Below, one piece after another: positions 53,850 to 64,000 of a DNA stretch of 64,000 bases. The DNA comes from Stutzerimonas stutzeri (GTDB taxonomy: Bacteria > Pseudomonadota > Gammaproteobacteria > Pseudomonadales > Pseudomonadaceae). Position numbers and translations under genes: made by a program. Under the pieces are notes generated by a model that was not told the DNA's origin, ran no database searches, and worked only from the letters and a program-made list of their open reading frames with translations. The stretch is taken from contig NZ_JAMOHZ010000002.1 of the NCBI RefSeq assembly GCF_024448715.1, positions 1-64,000 of the forward strand. Direction: 5' to 3'. Each line of letters begins with the position of its first letter. Within the stretch, counting starts at the first letter, position 1.

Positions 53850-55463
53850 ATGTCGGACCAGGAAGAACTCAAACAGCACTTCGCGCAGCGGGTCATTCAC
53901 CAAGCACGAGAAGTGCTCGAAGTTTGGCAGCAACTGCAGCGCAGCGAATGGAGCGATGCCTATCGAGCCGCTCTTTCCGACGCCAATCACCGCTTGCGGC
54001 GTTTCGCCGAGCGCTTCGAGCAGAACGAGCACAGGCAACTCGCGCTCGGCATCGAAGACTGTCTTAGTGATATCAAAGACAACCGCGGGCGGCTGTCAAG
54101 CGACACCATCGCTACCCTCAGCCAACTGATCTATCGCCTCGCTCGTACCGGCCTGCGCCACAGCGATCCGCGCGGGCAGTCCGGCTACGTTCCGCCCTTA
54201 AGCAAGCCTGTCTACATCGCTCTCGAGGATCATCAGCGCGCCAACCACGTGGTCCGTCAGCTCGAATTTTTCAGCATGACCGCTCAGGCTTTCGCCAGCG
54301 ATAGGGAGTTTCGTGCAGCCATGCATGAGCGCCATCCCGCGGCTTTGGTCATGGATGTCGACTTCAATGGACCCGGTGAGGGATTGAAACTAGCTGAACG
54401 CGTGCAACAGGGCTTGGAAGAAAAACTGCCGTTGATTTTCTTCAGCCATCAGGAAACCGACACCCCCATGCGCCTGGCCGCCGTGCGCGCCGGTGGGCTG
54501 GAATTCTTCACCAGCGCCATCGATGCATCGAGTCTGCTTGAAAAGATCGAGATTTTCACCCGCACCGCCCATTACGAGCCGTTCCGAGTGCTTATCATCG
54601 ACGATTCACGAGCTCAGGCGACGCATACCGAGCGAGTCCTGAATAATGCGGGGATCATCACCCAGACGCTTAACGAGCCGATTCAGGCCATTGCCTATCT
54701 GGCTGAGTTTCAGCCCGACCTGATCATTCTCGACATGTACATGCCCGAATGCATGGGCACCGAACTGGCCAAGGTGATTCGCCAGCATGAGCGCTACGTA
54801 AGCGTACCGATCATCTATCTTTCGGCTGAAGACGATCTCGACAAACAGCTCGATGCAATGAATGAAGGAGGCGATGATTTCCTGACCAAACCGATCAAAC
54901 CCAGCCACCTGATCGCAACAGTACGGACCCGTGCCGAGCGAGCGCGCAATCTCAAAGCACGAATCGTTCGTGACAGCCTCACCGGCCTCTACAACCATAC
55001 GCATAGCCTGCAGCTGCTCGAGGATGCCAGCTCGCGAGCCCTCCGCGACGGCAAGCCCCTATGTTTTGCCATGATCGATATCGATCATTTCAAGAAGGTC
55101 AACGATACCTACGGGCATCCGATGGGGGATCGGGTAATCAAAAGCCTCGCCCTGTTCCTCAAACAGCGCCTGCGCAAGACCGACCATATCGGCCGTTACG
55201 GTGGAGAGGAATTTGCCGTGATACTGCCGGATACCTGCGCCGAGGATGCACTCAAGGTCCTGAACGATATCCGTCAGCGCTTCGCCGAAATCCGTTATCC
55301 GGCACAACCAACCGATCTCTCTTGCACATTCAGCTGCGGCATTGCAGAGCTGACGCCCCATGCCGACATCAAGTCGCTTACCCAACAGGCCGACGAAGCC
55401 CTTTACCGTGCCAAGCACGGGGGCCGTAATCGAGTCGAGCGGTTCACCCTGTCACGCGAGTGA
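53850..55463 (+). CDS. gcbA: response-regulator diguanylate cyclase (GcbA-like)
   Basis: This 537-residue protein makes cyclic di-GMP. It has a helical N-terminus, a degenerate receiver-like domain (about 135-245, with VMDVDF), a full receiver domain with LIILDMYMPECMGTEL (phospho-Asp about 293) and a GGDEF domain with RYGGEEFAVILPD. The inhibitory site RxxD is present as RKTD five residues before GGEEF. It matches GcbA of Pseudomonas, a surface-attachment cyclase. The chemoreceptor gene 55512 follows on the same strand, as in P. aeruginosa. Start ATG 53850. Confidence 0.85.
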   Translation: MSDQEELKQHFAQRVIHQAREVLEVWQQLQRSEWSDAYRAALSDANHRLRRFAERFEQNEHRQLALGIEDCLSDIKDNRGRLSSDTIATLSQLIYRLARTGLRHSDPRGQSGYVPPLSKPVYIALEDHQRANHVVRQLEFFSMTAQAFASDREFRAAMHERHPAALVMDVDFNGPGEGLKLAERVQQGLEEKLPLIFFSHQETDTPMRLAAVRAGGLEFFTSAIDASSLLEKIEIFTRTAHYEPFRVLIIDDSRAQATHTERVLNNAGIITQTLNEPIQAIAYLAEFQPDLIILDMYMPECMGTELAKVIRQHERYVSVPIIYLSAEDDLDKQLDAMNEGGDDFLTKPIKPSHLIATVRTRAERARNLKARIVRDSLTGLYNHTHSLQLLEDASSRALRDGKPLCFAMIDIDHFKKVNDTYGHPMGDRVIKSLALFLKQRLRKTDHIGRYGGEEFAVILPDTCAEDALKVLNDIRQRFAEIRYPAQPTDLSCTFSCGIAELTPHADIKSLTQQADEALYRAKHGGRNRVERFTLSRE

Positions 55464-55511
55464 CATCAAATAGCCATACATTGCTGACCTCCCAACCCAC
55501 TGGAGGTCAGG

Positions 55512-57476
55512 ATGCACCTGAAGTCGCTCACCACGCTCAACACATTCCTGCTCGTTGCGATCTGTCTCGCATTGGGCGTCACGCTCTGGTGGTCGGAGCG
55601 TGCACTGGCGCGCCCCTATCAACTGATGGAGCGCTATCTTGGCCTTTCTCAGCAGTTTCAGCATCAGGCCGCAAGCAATATCCATGGTTACTTGGCCAGC
55701 GGCAATGCGGTGCGCCACAGCGCAGCATTGCGGGCGCTGGACGATCTCTCAACAAACATCGCTGCCTTACCGAACCAATTCGCCGACCGGCTACGACCGA
55801 GCCTGGAGCAACTCCGCCAGTTCACCGCCACCGAGCTCTTGGCCGCGGGCAAACTCGCCGGGGATCCGCAGGGCCTGCTGCTGCAAGCTGAACGGGAGAT
55901 GGCCGGCGCGCTGGAACAGTTACAACGCTACGTCACGCAGAGCACCCAGCCTGTTGCGGCCGAATATCAGACACCTCTGTTCGAAGCCAGCCGCCAGCTG
56001 CTGCGTCTGAGTCATGCGCGCGGAAAACTGGTAAGCAGTGGACGAGACGATCTGGCGGCGGAAGTGGAGCAAGCCTTGCAGGCGTTGGGTAAGGAGGCGG
56101 CTGCACTCAATACACTTCCCTTGCTCGGGATCGCAACCGAGCAGCGCTCTGGTGCCAGTGCCTTCGCCGCATTGCTGGATCTCAACAATCAGGAGCAGAA
56201 ACAACCTGACGAAGACCAAGGCATTGCAATCAAGCGCGACCTTTCCAGCCTGATCAAGCGCTACCCCGCCGAGCTTCAACGCACCCGCGCACTTATCCGT
56301 CAGCGTAGCGAGCTGATGACCAGCAGCGAACAGAAGATGGCGTCTCTGCAGCTGGCGCTCGCACAGCTGGAGCCCGTGATTCGCGCTGAACATGGGCGCA
56401 TCCAACTGGAAGTAGGCCTGATCCAGGGAACGATCATCGCCCTGATACTATTGATCGCGCTGGCCATCGACCGCCTGCAGCGCCGGCTGACGCGCGCGCT
56501 GGGCCAATTGGCTCCCGCTCTCTCCGCCTGGGCTCGGGGTGATTTCGGCACAGCGGTGCAGATCAATTCGAAAACGCCCGAAATTATCGAGATTGCAGCA
56601 TCGCTGAACCAATTGCGCAGCTACCTGCTGACGCTTGTCGATACGCTGCATCAGCATGCTCAAGAGGTCACGAGCAGCAGCCGCAGACTGGCGGAAATGA
56701 GCAGTGACCTTCACCACGGCGCCAGCCATCAGACCGGAGACACAGCGCAGATCCGCGACTCACTGGGCGAACTGGAAGCAACCATTCAGGATGTGGCTAA
56801 CGGTGCCGGCCAGACAGCTGAAGCCAGCCGGGCGGCAGGCCAAGCAGTCAGCGAAGGGCAGCGAGTCATCAGTCAGAGCCTTGCCGGCCTGCACGCCCTC
56901 GTCAACGAAGTACAGCACAACGCGCTGGATATCGAGCGCTTGGCGGACGAAACCAGCACCATCGGCAAGGTGCTGACCGTGATTCGCTCGATCGCCGAGC
57001 AAACCAATCTGCTCGCTCTGAATGCAGCGATCGAGGCCGCCCGAGCAGGCGAACAGGGCCGCGGTTTCGCCGTGGTTGCCGACGAAGTGCGTACTTTGGC
57101 GCAACGTACCAGCGGTGCTACTGAGGATATCCAACAGCTGATCGGCAACTTGCAGACGACTGCCCATCAGTCTGTGGAAGCGATGCGCGTACAGGTCAAT
57201 CATGCCGAAGCGACCGCCGAACTCGCCGAAACAGCCGACTCGGCGCTGAATCAGATCGTCGCCACCATCAGCACTATCGAAATGATGGCGGAGCAGATCG
57301 CATTGGCCACTGCACAGCAGAGCGAGGCCGTAAGTGAAATACGCGGCCACAGCGAGCGTATCCATCAACTGGGGGACAGCAATCTGGCACACATCAGCCG
57401 AGGGCGTGAGCAGAGCGAACAAATGCTGCGCCTAGCCAGCGAGTTGAACCAGGCGACGCTTGCTTTTAAAAGTTAA
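55512..57476 (+). CDS. ctpL: CtpL-like methyl-accepting chemotaxis protein
   Basis: This 654-residue receptor has a membrane helix near residues 9-27, a helical periplasmic sensor (about 28-300), a second membrane helix near 302-318 ([14 protein letters not shown]), then HAMP and a signalling domain with the hairpin [32 protein letters not shown]. Synteny after gcbA and the helical sensor match CtpL, which senses low phosphate and chloroaromatics in P. aeruginosa. Ligand assignment here is by context only. The gene has a GAGGTCAGG start signal. Confidence 0.8.
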   Translation: MHLKSLTTLNTFLLVAICLALGVTLWWSERALARPYQLMERYLGLSQQFQHQAASNIHGYLASGNAVRHSAALRALDDLSTNIAALPNQFADRLRPSLEQLRQFTATELLAAGKLAGDPQGLLLQAEREMAGALEQLQRYVTQSTQPVAAEYQTPLFEASRQLLRLSHARGKLVSSGRDDLAAEVEQALQALGKEAAALNTLPLLGIATEQRSGASAFAALLDLNNQEQKQPDEDQGIAIKRDLSSLIKRYPAELQRTRALIRQRSELMTSSEQKMASLQLALAQLEPVIRAEHGRIQLEVGLIQGTIIALILLIALAIDRLQRRLTRALGQLAPALSAWARGDFGTAVQINSKTPEIIEIAASLNQLRSYLLTLVDTLHQHAQEVTSSSRRLAEMSSDLHHGASHQTGDTAQIRDSLGELEATIQDVANGAGQTAEASRAAGQAVSEGQRVISQSLAGLHALVNEVQHNALDIERLADETSTIGKVLTVIRSIAEQTNLLALNAAIEAARAGEQGRGFAVVADEVRTLAQRTSGATEDIQQLIGNLQTTAHQSVEAMRVQVNHAEATAELAETADSALNQIVATISTIEMMAEQIALATAQQSEAVSEIRGHSERIHQLGDSNLAHISRGREQSEQMLRLASELNQATLAFKS

Positions 57477-57527
57477 CAGCAGCCCCTCAGCCAGAAGATG
57501 CGAGAGGCAGCTTGTCGACGTTTTCTA

Positions 57528-59813
<2,286 letters not shown>

Positions 59814-59873
59814 GGCTAGAAACCGGGGCAACGAAAACGGGCGCGGAATATAGCACAAAAAATGATCAGGAAG

Positions 59874-59896
59874 GCCGACCACGTTGGTCGGCTTTT
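59874..59896. other. hairpin between alr and ygiQ
   Basis: GCCGACC at 59874-59880 pairs with GGTCGGC at 59886-59892. A T-run follows on the plus strand only, while both neighbours are on the minus strand. It may act as an alr terminator by its stem alone. Confidence 0.45.
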
Positions 59897-59923
59897 ACGG
59901 ATTGCAAGCAGACGAAACGGCAG

Positions 59924-61003
59924 TCAGTCGTTGATATAGCGCCGCGGAACGCGTTGAGTAACTTTGGTCAGCAGTTCGTAGCCGATGGTGCCGCAGGCTT
60001 GCGCCAGTTCATCGATAGGGATCTGTGTGCCCCACAGCTCCACTGCGTCATTAAGGCCCGCCTGCGGCAGGTCAGTGATGTCGACGGCGAGCATGTCCAT
60101 CGAGACCCGCCCAGCCAGGGGAACCCGCTGCCCGCGGATCGCCACGCAAGTACCGGGCGGCGCCGTACGCGGATAACCATCGGCATAACCACAGCTGACC
60201 GTGGCGATACGCGAAGGCCGCTGCGCGACCCAGCCGGCACCATAGCCCACGCTTTCGCCCACGGGGACATCACGCACCGCGATGACCGAAGCGGTTAGGG
60301 TCATCACCGGCTTCAGTCCCAGCGTCTCTGCGCTCAGCTCGGCAAACGGAGATGCGCCGTACAGCATGATCCCAGGTCGCAGCCAATCCATATGCGCAGC
60401 GGACAGAGTCAACACTGCAGCCGAATTGGCAAATGAGCGGTTGTCGAATTGCAGATCCAGAAGACTGGCGAACTGTTCCAGCTGCGTCTCGTTGAGCGGG
60501 TGACCCCGCTCGTCGGCGCAAGCGAAATGACTCATCAGATTTAGTTCTGCCACCGATGCCGCACCCTGCAGGCGAGCATGAGTGCGGCGCAACGCATCGG
60601 CACTGAAGCCCAGGCGATGCATGCCCGAGTCCAGCTTCAACCATACCCTCAAGGGCCGCTCAATCGTGGCGTCCAGCAGCGCAGCCGCCTGGACCTCGCC
60701 CTGGATCGCGACGTCCAGACCAAGTTTGGCCGCTACCGAATACTCCTTGGGCTCGAAGCAGCCCTCAAGCAGTAGCAGCCGCGTACCGGCGTCAACCGCT
60801 CGAACCTGCTCAGCCTCTTCCAGCGACGCCACCGCGAAGCCGTCAGCCAGATCACGCAGGCATTCGACCGCTGCTTGCGCACCATGCCCGTACGCATCGG
60901 CCTTGACCACAGCAAACGCCTTGCGCCCGGGCGCGCATTGCTTTGCGAGCTGATAGTTGTGGCGAAGCGCGGCAAGATCGACCGTGGCAACGAGGGGACG
61001 CAT
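59924..61003 (-). CDS. alr: alanine racemase
   Basis: This 359-residue PLP enzyme supplies D-alanine for peptidoglycan. The PLP-binding lysine is in FAVVKADAYGHG (about residue 34), and the catalytic Tyr of the second base is in VGESVGYGAGW (about 250-260). Fold blocks CPGRKAF and GRVSMDMLAVDIT are in place. Length is normal. It is downstream of dnaB on the same strand. This is the alr order known in Pseudomonas; a dadX paralogue elsewhere cannot be excluded as the better name. Confidence 0.92.
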   Translation of the reverse strand: MRPLVATVDLAALRHNYQLAKQCAPGRKAFAVVKADAYGHGAQAAVECLRDLADGFAVASLEEAEQVRAVDAGTRLLLLEGCFEPKEYSVAAKLGLDVAIQGEVQAAALLDATIERPLRVWLKLDSGMHRLGFSADALRRTHARLQGAASVAELNLMSHFACADERGHPLNETQLEQFASLLDLQFDNRSFANSAAVLTLSAAHMDWLRPGIMLYGASPFAELSAETLGLKPVMTLTASVIAVRDVPVGESVGYGAGWVAQRPSRIATVSCGYADGYPRTAPPGTCVAIRGQRVPLAGRVSMDMLAVDITDLPQAGLNDAVELWGTQIPIDELAQACGTIGYELLTKVTQRVPRRYIND

Positions 61004-61084
61004 GGAATGTCCTTCGAGGGGAAAGTTGGGACGCTATTGTCCGGTGCTTTCCGCCAGCCCCGCAAGCAGCTGAACGCCAGCCGG

Positions 61085-62479
61085 TTATTCGTCGTCGAAC
61101 TGGTAGCTGCCCGGCGCCAGGTTCTCGAAGCGAGAGTATTTGCCGAGAAACGCCAGTCGCGTGGTCCCGATCGGGCCGTTCCGCTGCTTGCCGATGATGA
61201 TTTCGGCAACGCCCTTGTACTCCGTTTCCGGGTGATACACCTCGTCCCGGTAGACAAACATGATGATGTCGGCGTCCTGCTCGATGGCGCCGGATTCACG
61301 GAGGTCGGAGTTGACCGGACGTTTATTGGGGCGCTGCTCAAGCGAACGGTTGAGCTGCGACAGGGCGACTACCGGACAGTTGAACTCCTTGGCCAGGCCT
61401 TTCAACGAACGGGATATTTCGGAAATCTCGTTGGTGCGGTTGTCGCCGCTGGAGCCGGGAATCTGCATCAGTTGCAGATAGTCGACCATGATCATGCCGA
61501 TTTCGCCGTGCTCGCGCGCCAAGCGCCGCGTACGTGCACGCATTTCCGAAGGACTGATGCCAGCGGTATCGTCGATGAACAGCTTGCGGTCGTTGAGCAG
61601 ATTGACCGCCGAGGTCAGTCGCGGCCAGTCGTCGTCGCTGAGTTTGCCGGTCCGCACCTTGGTCTGGTCGATGCGGCCAAGCGAGGCAAGCATACGAATC
61701 ACAATGGAGTCCGCGGGCATTTCGAGCGAGTAGACCAGGATCGCCTTGTCGGAACGCAGCACAGCGTTCTCGACCAAGTTCATGGCAAATGTAGTTTTGC
61801 CCATCGAAGGACGACCGGCGACGATAATCAGGTCGGCCGGTTGCAGGCCGCTGGTTTGTTCGTCGAGATCGGTAAATCCGGTGGAAATGCCTGTGATCGC
61901 CTCGCCCGCATTGAACAACGAGTCGATGCGGTCGATTGCCTTCACCAAAATGTCATTGATGCCGATAGGCCCGCCGGTTTTCGGTCGTGCTTCGGCGATC
62001 TGGAAGATCATCCGCTCGGCTTCGTCGAGGATCTCCTCGCCCGTACGGCCCTGCGGCGCATAAGCACTGTCGGCGATCTCGTTGCTGATACCGATCAGCT
62101 GACGCAGCGTCGCCCGCTCGCGAATGATTTGCGCGTAGGCCTTGATATTGGCCACGGACGGCGTGTTCTTTGCCAGCTCGCCCAAATATGCGAGCCCACC
62201 GACCTGCGGCAGATGACCTTCCTTATCCAGTTGTTCGGAAAGGGTCACCACATCGAACGGCGAGTTGCGCTCGGCCAGAACGAAAATGGCTCGGAAGATC
62301 AGGCGGTGATCATGACGATAGAAGTCGCCGTCGGAGACTTGGTCGAGCACACGTTCCCAGGCATTGTTGTCCAGCATCAGCCCGCCAAGCACGGCCTGTT
62401 CGGCCTCGATGGAATGCGGCGGCACCTTGAGCGCGGCGGTTTCCAGGTCGTACTGCTGAGGGATGCTGATGTCGTTCAT
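61085..62479 (-). CDS. dnaB: replicative DNA helicase DnaB
   Basis: This 464-residue hexameric helicase opens the replication fork. The N-terminal primase-interaction domain (about 15-120) is followed by the RecA-like motor with Walker A GRPSMGKTT and the Walker B and DnaB-specific MVDYLQLMQIPGSSGDNR. No intein is present. I start at the ATG at 62479 (MNDISIPQQYD), giving the standard length. A stem-loop upstream may lower expression relative to rplI. Confidence 0.95.
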   Translation of the reverse strand: MNDISIPQQYDLETAALKVPPHSIEAEQAVLGGLMLDNNAWERVLDQVSDGDFYRHDHRLIFRAIFVLAERNSPFDVVTLSEQLDKEGHLPQVGGLAYLGELAKNTPSVANIKAYAQIIRERATLRQLIGISNEIADSAYAPQGRTGEEILDEAERMIFQIAEARPKTGGPIGINDILVKAIDRIDSLFNAGEAITGISTGFTDLDEQTSGLQPADLIIVAGRPSMGKTTFAMNLVENAVLRSDKAILVYSLEMPADSIVIRMLASLGRIDQTKVRTGKLSDDDWPRLTSAVNLLNDRKLFIDDTAGISPSEMRARTRRLAREHGEIGMIMVDYLQLMQIPGSSGDNRTNEISEISRSLKGLAKEFNCPVVALSQLNRSLEQRPNKRPVNSDLRESGAIEQDADIIMFVYRDEVYHPETEYKGVAEIIIGKQRNGPIGTTRLAFLGKYSRFENLAPGSYQFDDE

Positions 62480-62507
62480 GGCACTCGGAATATTGATGTT
62501 CAGAAAG

Positions 62508-62543
62508 ACAAAGGGCACGTTCCACTCGCGTGGAAACGTGCCC
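62508..62543 (-). terminator. stem-loop between rplI and dnaB
   Basis: GGGCACGTT at 62513-62521 pairs with AACGTGCCC at 62535-62543, with an inner CCAC/GTGG pair. On the minus strand a T-rich stretch follows (62504-62512). It could be a partial terminator separating rplI from dnaB. Confidence 0.6.
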
Positions 62544-62587
62544 GATGTTACCCGTCAGGCACCCGAGGTGCCAGACGACAGCCGGTA

Positions 62588-63034
62588 TCAGCCAGCGATC
62601 ACGATCAGCTTCACGGTCGCTTCGACGTCGGTGTGCAGGTGCACGGCTACGTCGTACTCACCAACCTGACGGATGGTGCCGTTCGGCAGACGAATTTCGC
62701 TCTTGGCCACTTCCACGCCAGAGGCGGTCAGGGCATCGGCGATGTCGTGAGTACCGATGGAACCGAACAGCTTGCCCTCATCGCCCGCGGTAGCGGTGAT
62801 AGTGACTTCCAGTTCGGCCAACTGGGCAGCGCGAGTTTCAGCAGAAGCCTTGCGCTCGGCAGCAGCTTTTTCCAGCTCGGCACGGCGAGCTTCGAACTCG
62901 GCGATGTTGGCCGGGGTTGCAGCAGTAGCCTTGCGCTGCGGCAGCAGGTAGTTGCGGCCGTAACCAGACTTGACGTTTACCTTGTCGCCCAGGTTGCCCA
63001 GGTTTGCGACTTTTTCCAGCAGGATGACTTCCAT
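62588..63034 (-). CDS. rplI: 50S ribosomal protein L9
   Basis: This 148-residue protein binds 23S rRNA near the L1 stalk. The N-terminal domain ([33 protein letters not shown]) and the C-terminal domain (about 80-148) are joined by a long Ala/Glu helix (about 45-78). It is complete. It lies in the run DUF2232-rplI-dnaB-alr. Confidence 0.96.
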   Translation of the reverse strand: MEVILLEKVANLGNLGDKVNVKSGYGRNYLLPQRKATAATPANIAEFEARRAELEKAAAERKASAETRAAQLAELEVTITATAGDEGKLFGSIGTHDIADALTASGVEVAKSEIRLPNGTIRQVGEYDVAVHLHTDVEATVKLIVIAG

Positions 63035-63054
63035 TTGAGTCTTACCTCTCTAAC

Positions 63055-63948
63055 TTAACCTTCACCGTTCGCAGGTCCCGCATCGTCATCACGAGATGCC
63101 CGACCGCGAAAATCAAACAAACTGTCGACAATGGCCAAGACGGCCAGTAGCGGATAGATCAATTGCATGAACAGCACCAGCGTGACGTAAAGCCCCACCA
63201 GCCAGAACCGCGACATCCGATTCTTTGCCACCAGCCCGTGCACCAGTGCGATGCCGGCAAACACCAGCGGAACACTGCAGAGCGGAGCCAGCATCGCCAA
63301 CTGCGCACCAAGGCTCGGCCCGAGCAACATGCCCATCAGGAGCACCATCGCCAGCGCTGGCGAAAAACGCAGCGCCCGGAATTCGAGCCCGAAGCCACCC
63401 GGGTTATATAACAGCGCCTGCCAGTACCGCCCGAGCATCAAGCTGAGCAAGGTGGTGATTTGTAGCAGCGCCGCCAACAGACCGGTCAGAACCGGTATTA
63501 GCAACGCCCCCAACCGCGCCTGCTCTTCCTCCGAAAGCTGCTGATAGGCATCCGACAGCATGTCGGGCAACACATTCTGCAACTCGGTAGCCAGCGCCGT
63601 GATCGGCTCGCCAAAAACCACTCCGAGCGCCCAGGCGTACAGCATCCCGAGCCCTACGCTGCACAGCATCACACGGGACCAGGAGTTCTGGCTGCGCAAC
63701 AACAGCGCCAACCCGAACGATCCCAGCAGCACCAACAGAGTCCGTGGATCACCGAAGTACCACCAGGCCAGTGCCGGTAATACAGCCCAGACCAACACAC
63801 CCAGCGCATCATTCAATCCACGGCGCAACAACACCAGGCTACCCGCAGCGGCACACAGCCAGAACAACATTGGCAGTGCCGCAGAGCCAGCTACTACAGC
63901 AATCGCTTGCATACGGCCGCGCATGATGAAGTCAGCCAGGGCGCGCAT
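63055..63948 (-). CDS. DUF2232-type membrane protein
   Basis: This 297-residue inner-membrane protein has about eight hydrophobic segments and matches the DUF2232/YybS-like protein that lies between rpsR and rplI in Pseudomonas. Its function is unknown. It has a small charged C-terminus (DFRGRASRDDDAGPANGEG). It starts at ATG 63948 with AAGGAT upstream and ends 20 bases before rplI, in the same operon. Confidence 0.85.
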   Translation of the reverse strand: MRALADFIMRGRMQAIAVVAGSAALPMLFWLCAAAGSLVLLRRGLNDALGVLVWAVLPALAWWYFGDPRTLLVLLGSFGLALLLRSQNSWSRVMLCSVGLGMLYAWALGVVFGEPITALATELQNVLPDMLSDAYQQLSEEEQARLGALLIPVLTGLLAALLQITTLLSLMLGRYWQALLYNPGGFGLEFRALRFSPALAMVLLMGMLLGPSLGAQLAMLAPLCSVPLVFAGIALVHGLVAKNRMSRFWLVGLYVTLVLFMQLIYPLLAVLAIVDSLFDFRGRASRDDDAGPANGEG

Positions 63949-63953
63949 GCGAT

Positions 63954-64000
63954 CTATCCTTTACTTCTGCCGAACAGTTCGATCAACGGCCGTGGCTGTC
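63954..64000 (-). CDS. C-terminal end of an upstream gene (partial, unknown)
   Basis: On the minus strand a frame open to the right edge ends at the stop 63954-63956, five bases before the DUF2232 ATG. Its visible last residues are QPRPLIELFGRSKG. In Pseudomonas rpsR is expected just upstream, but this is not the usual S18 C-terminus. The stretch is too short to identify, and it could be a chance frame. Confidence 0.3.
   Translation of the reverse strand, partial: QPRPLIELFGRSKG

Noticed and set aside
60875-63058. 727-residue plus-strand open frame across alr, dnaB and rplI
   Set aside because: It is antisense to three well-supported genes, has no family motif, and its length follows from high GC content.

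Overview
The window is bacterial, high-GC chromosomal DNA from the Pseudomonas lineage. Gene content and order (tRNA-Lys/Pro/Asn-clpB-pgeF-rluD-bamD-pilS-pilR; ampE-ampD; DUF2232-rplI-dnaB-alr-ygiQ) follow the Pseudomonas pattern, and the left-end cassette array with about 76-bp attC sites resembles the chromosomal integrons known from Pseudomonas stutzeri (Stutzerimonas). The genus-level call is an inference from recognised families and layout; no search was run.

1-5550: a cassette array. The window opens on a core site. Two AT-richer cassettes with unknown membrane-linked products are followed by an acetyltransferase cassette with an internal deletion and a shorter, different attC-like site (1661-1716). 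A 3-kb stretch follows with a YdeI-type protein, an unrecognised broken ORF, a DUF2231 plus sorbosone-dehydrogenase-like operon and an antisense tyrosine-recombinase remnant. A ccdAB toxin-antitoxin cassette, reversed and flanked by two attC sites, ends the array.

5750-20200: mixed metabolism and regulation. It holds a second PQQ-type sugar dehydrogenase, a GFA-family protein, a GlxA/AraC regulator with an MFS exporter, a Zur-type zinc-starvation pair (DksA2-like plus a CobW GTPase with a frameshifted C-terminus), a Cys-rich copper storage protein, adenosine deaminase, a LysR/alcohol-dehydrogenase divergent pair, and a Bcr/CflA exporter divergent from a TtgR-like TetR regulator. The 0.5-kb intergenic region before add carries a cluster of DnaA-box matches.

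20200-33400: copper efflux (copA with a CueR-type promoter, then cueR), a bacterial ferritin without the heme Met, a RIO kinase, Ada, TatD, a frameshifted DUF3140-type gene, a chemoreceptor, ampD-ampE, endonuclease V and a second GlxA/AraC regulator.

33400-64000: mostly core genes: zapE, trpS, an alpha/beta hydrolase, zapG, nadC, DUF1631, DUF3094, ndh, three tRNAs, clpB with a sigma-32-like promoter, pgeF-rluD, bamD, pilSR, DUF2333, a GcbA-like diguanylate cyclase, a CtpL-like chemoreceptor, ygiQ, alr, dnaB, rplI and DUF2232. The best candidates for something not routine are the integron segment, the DnaA-box cluster, and the two frameshifts.
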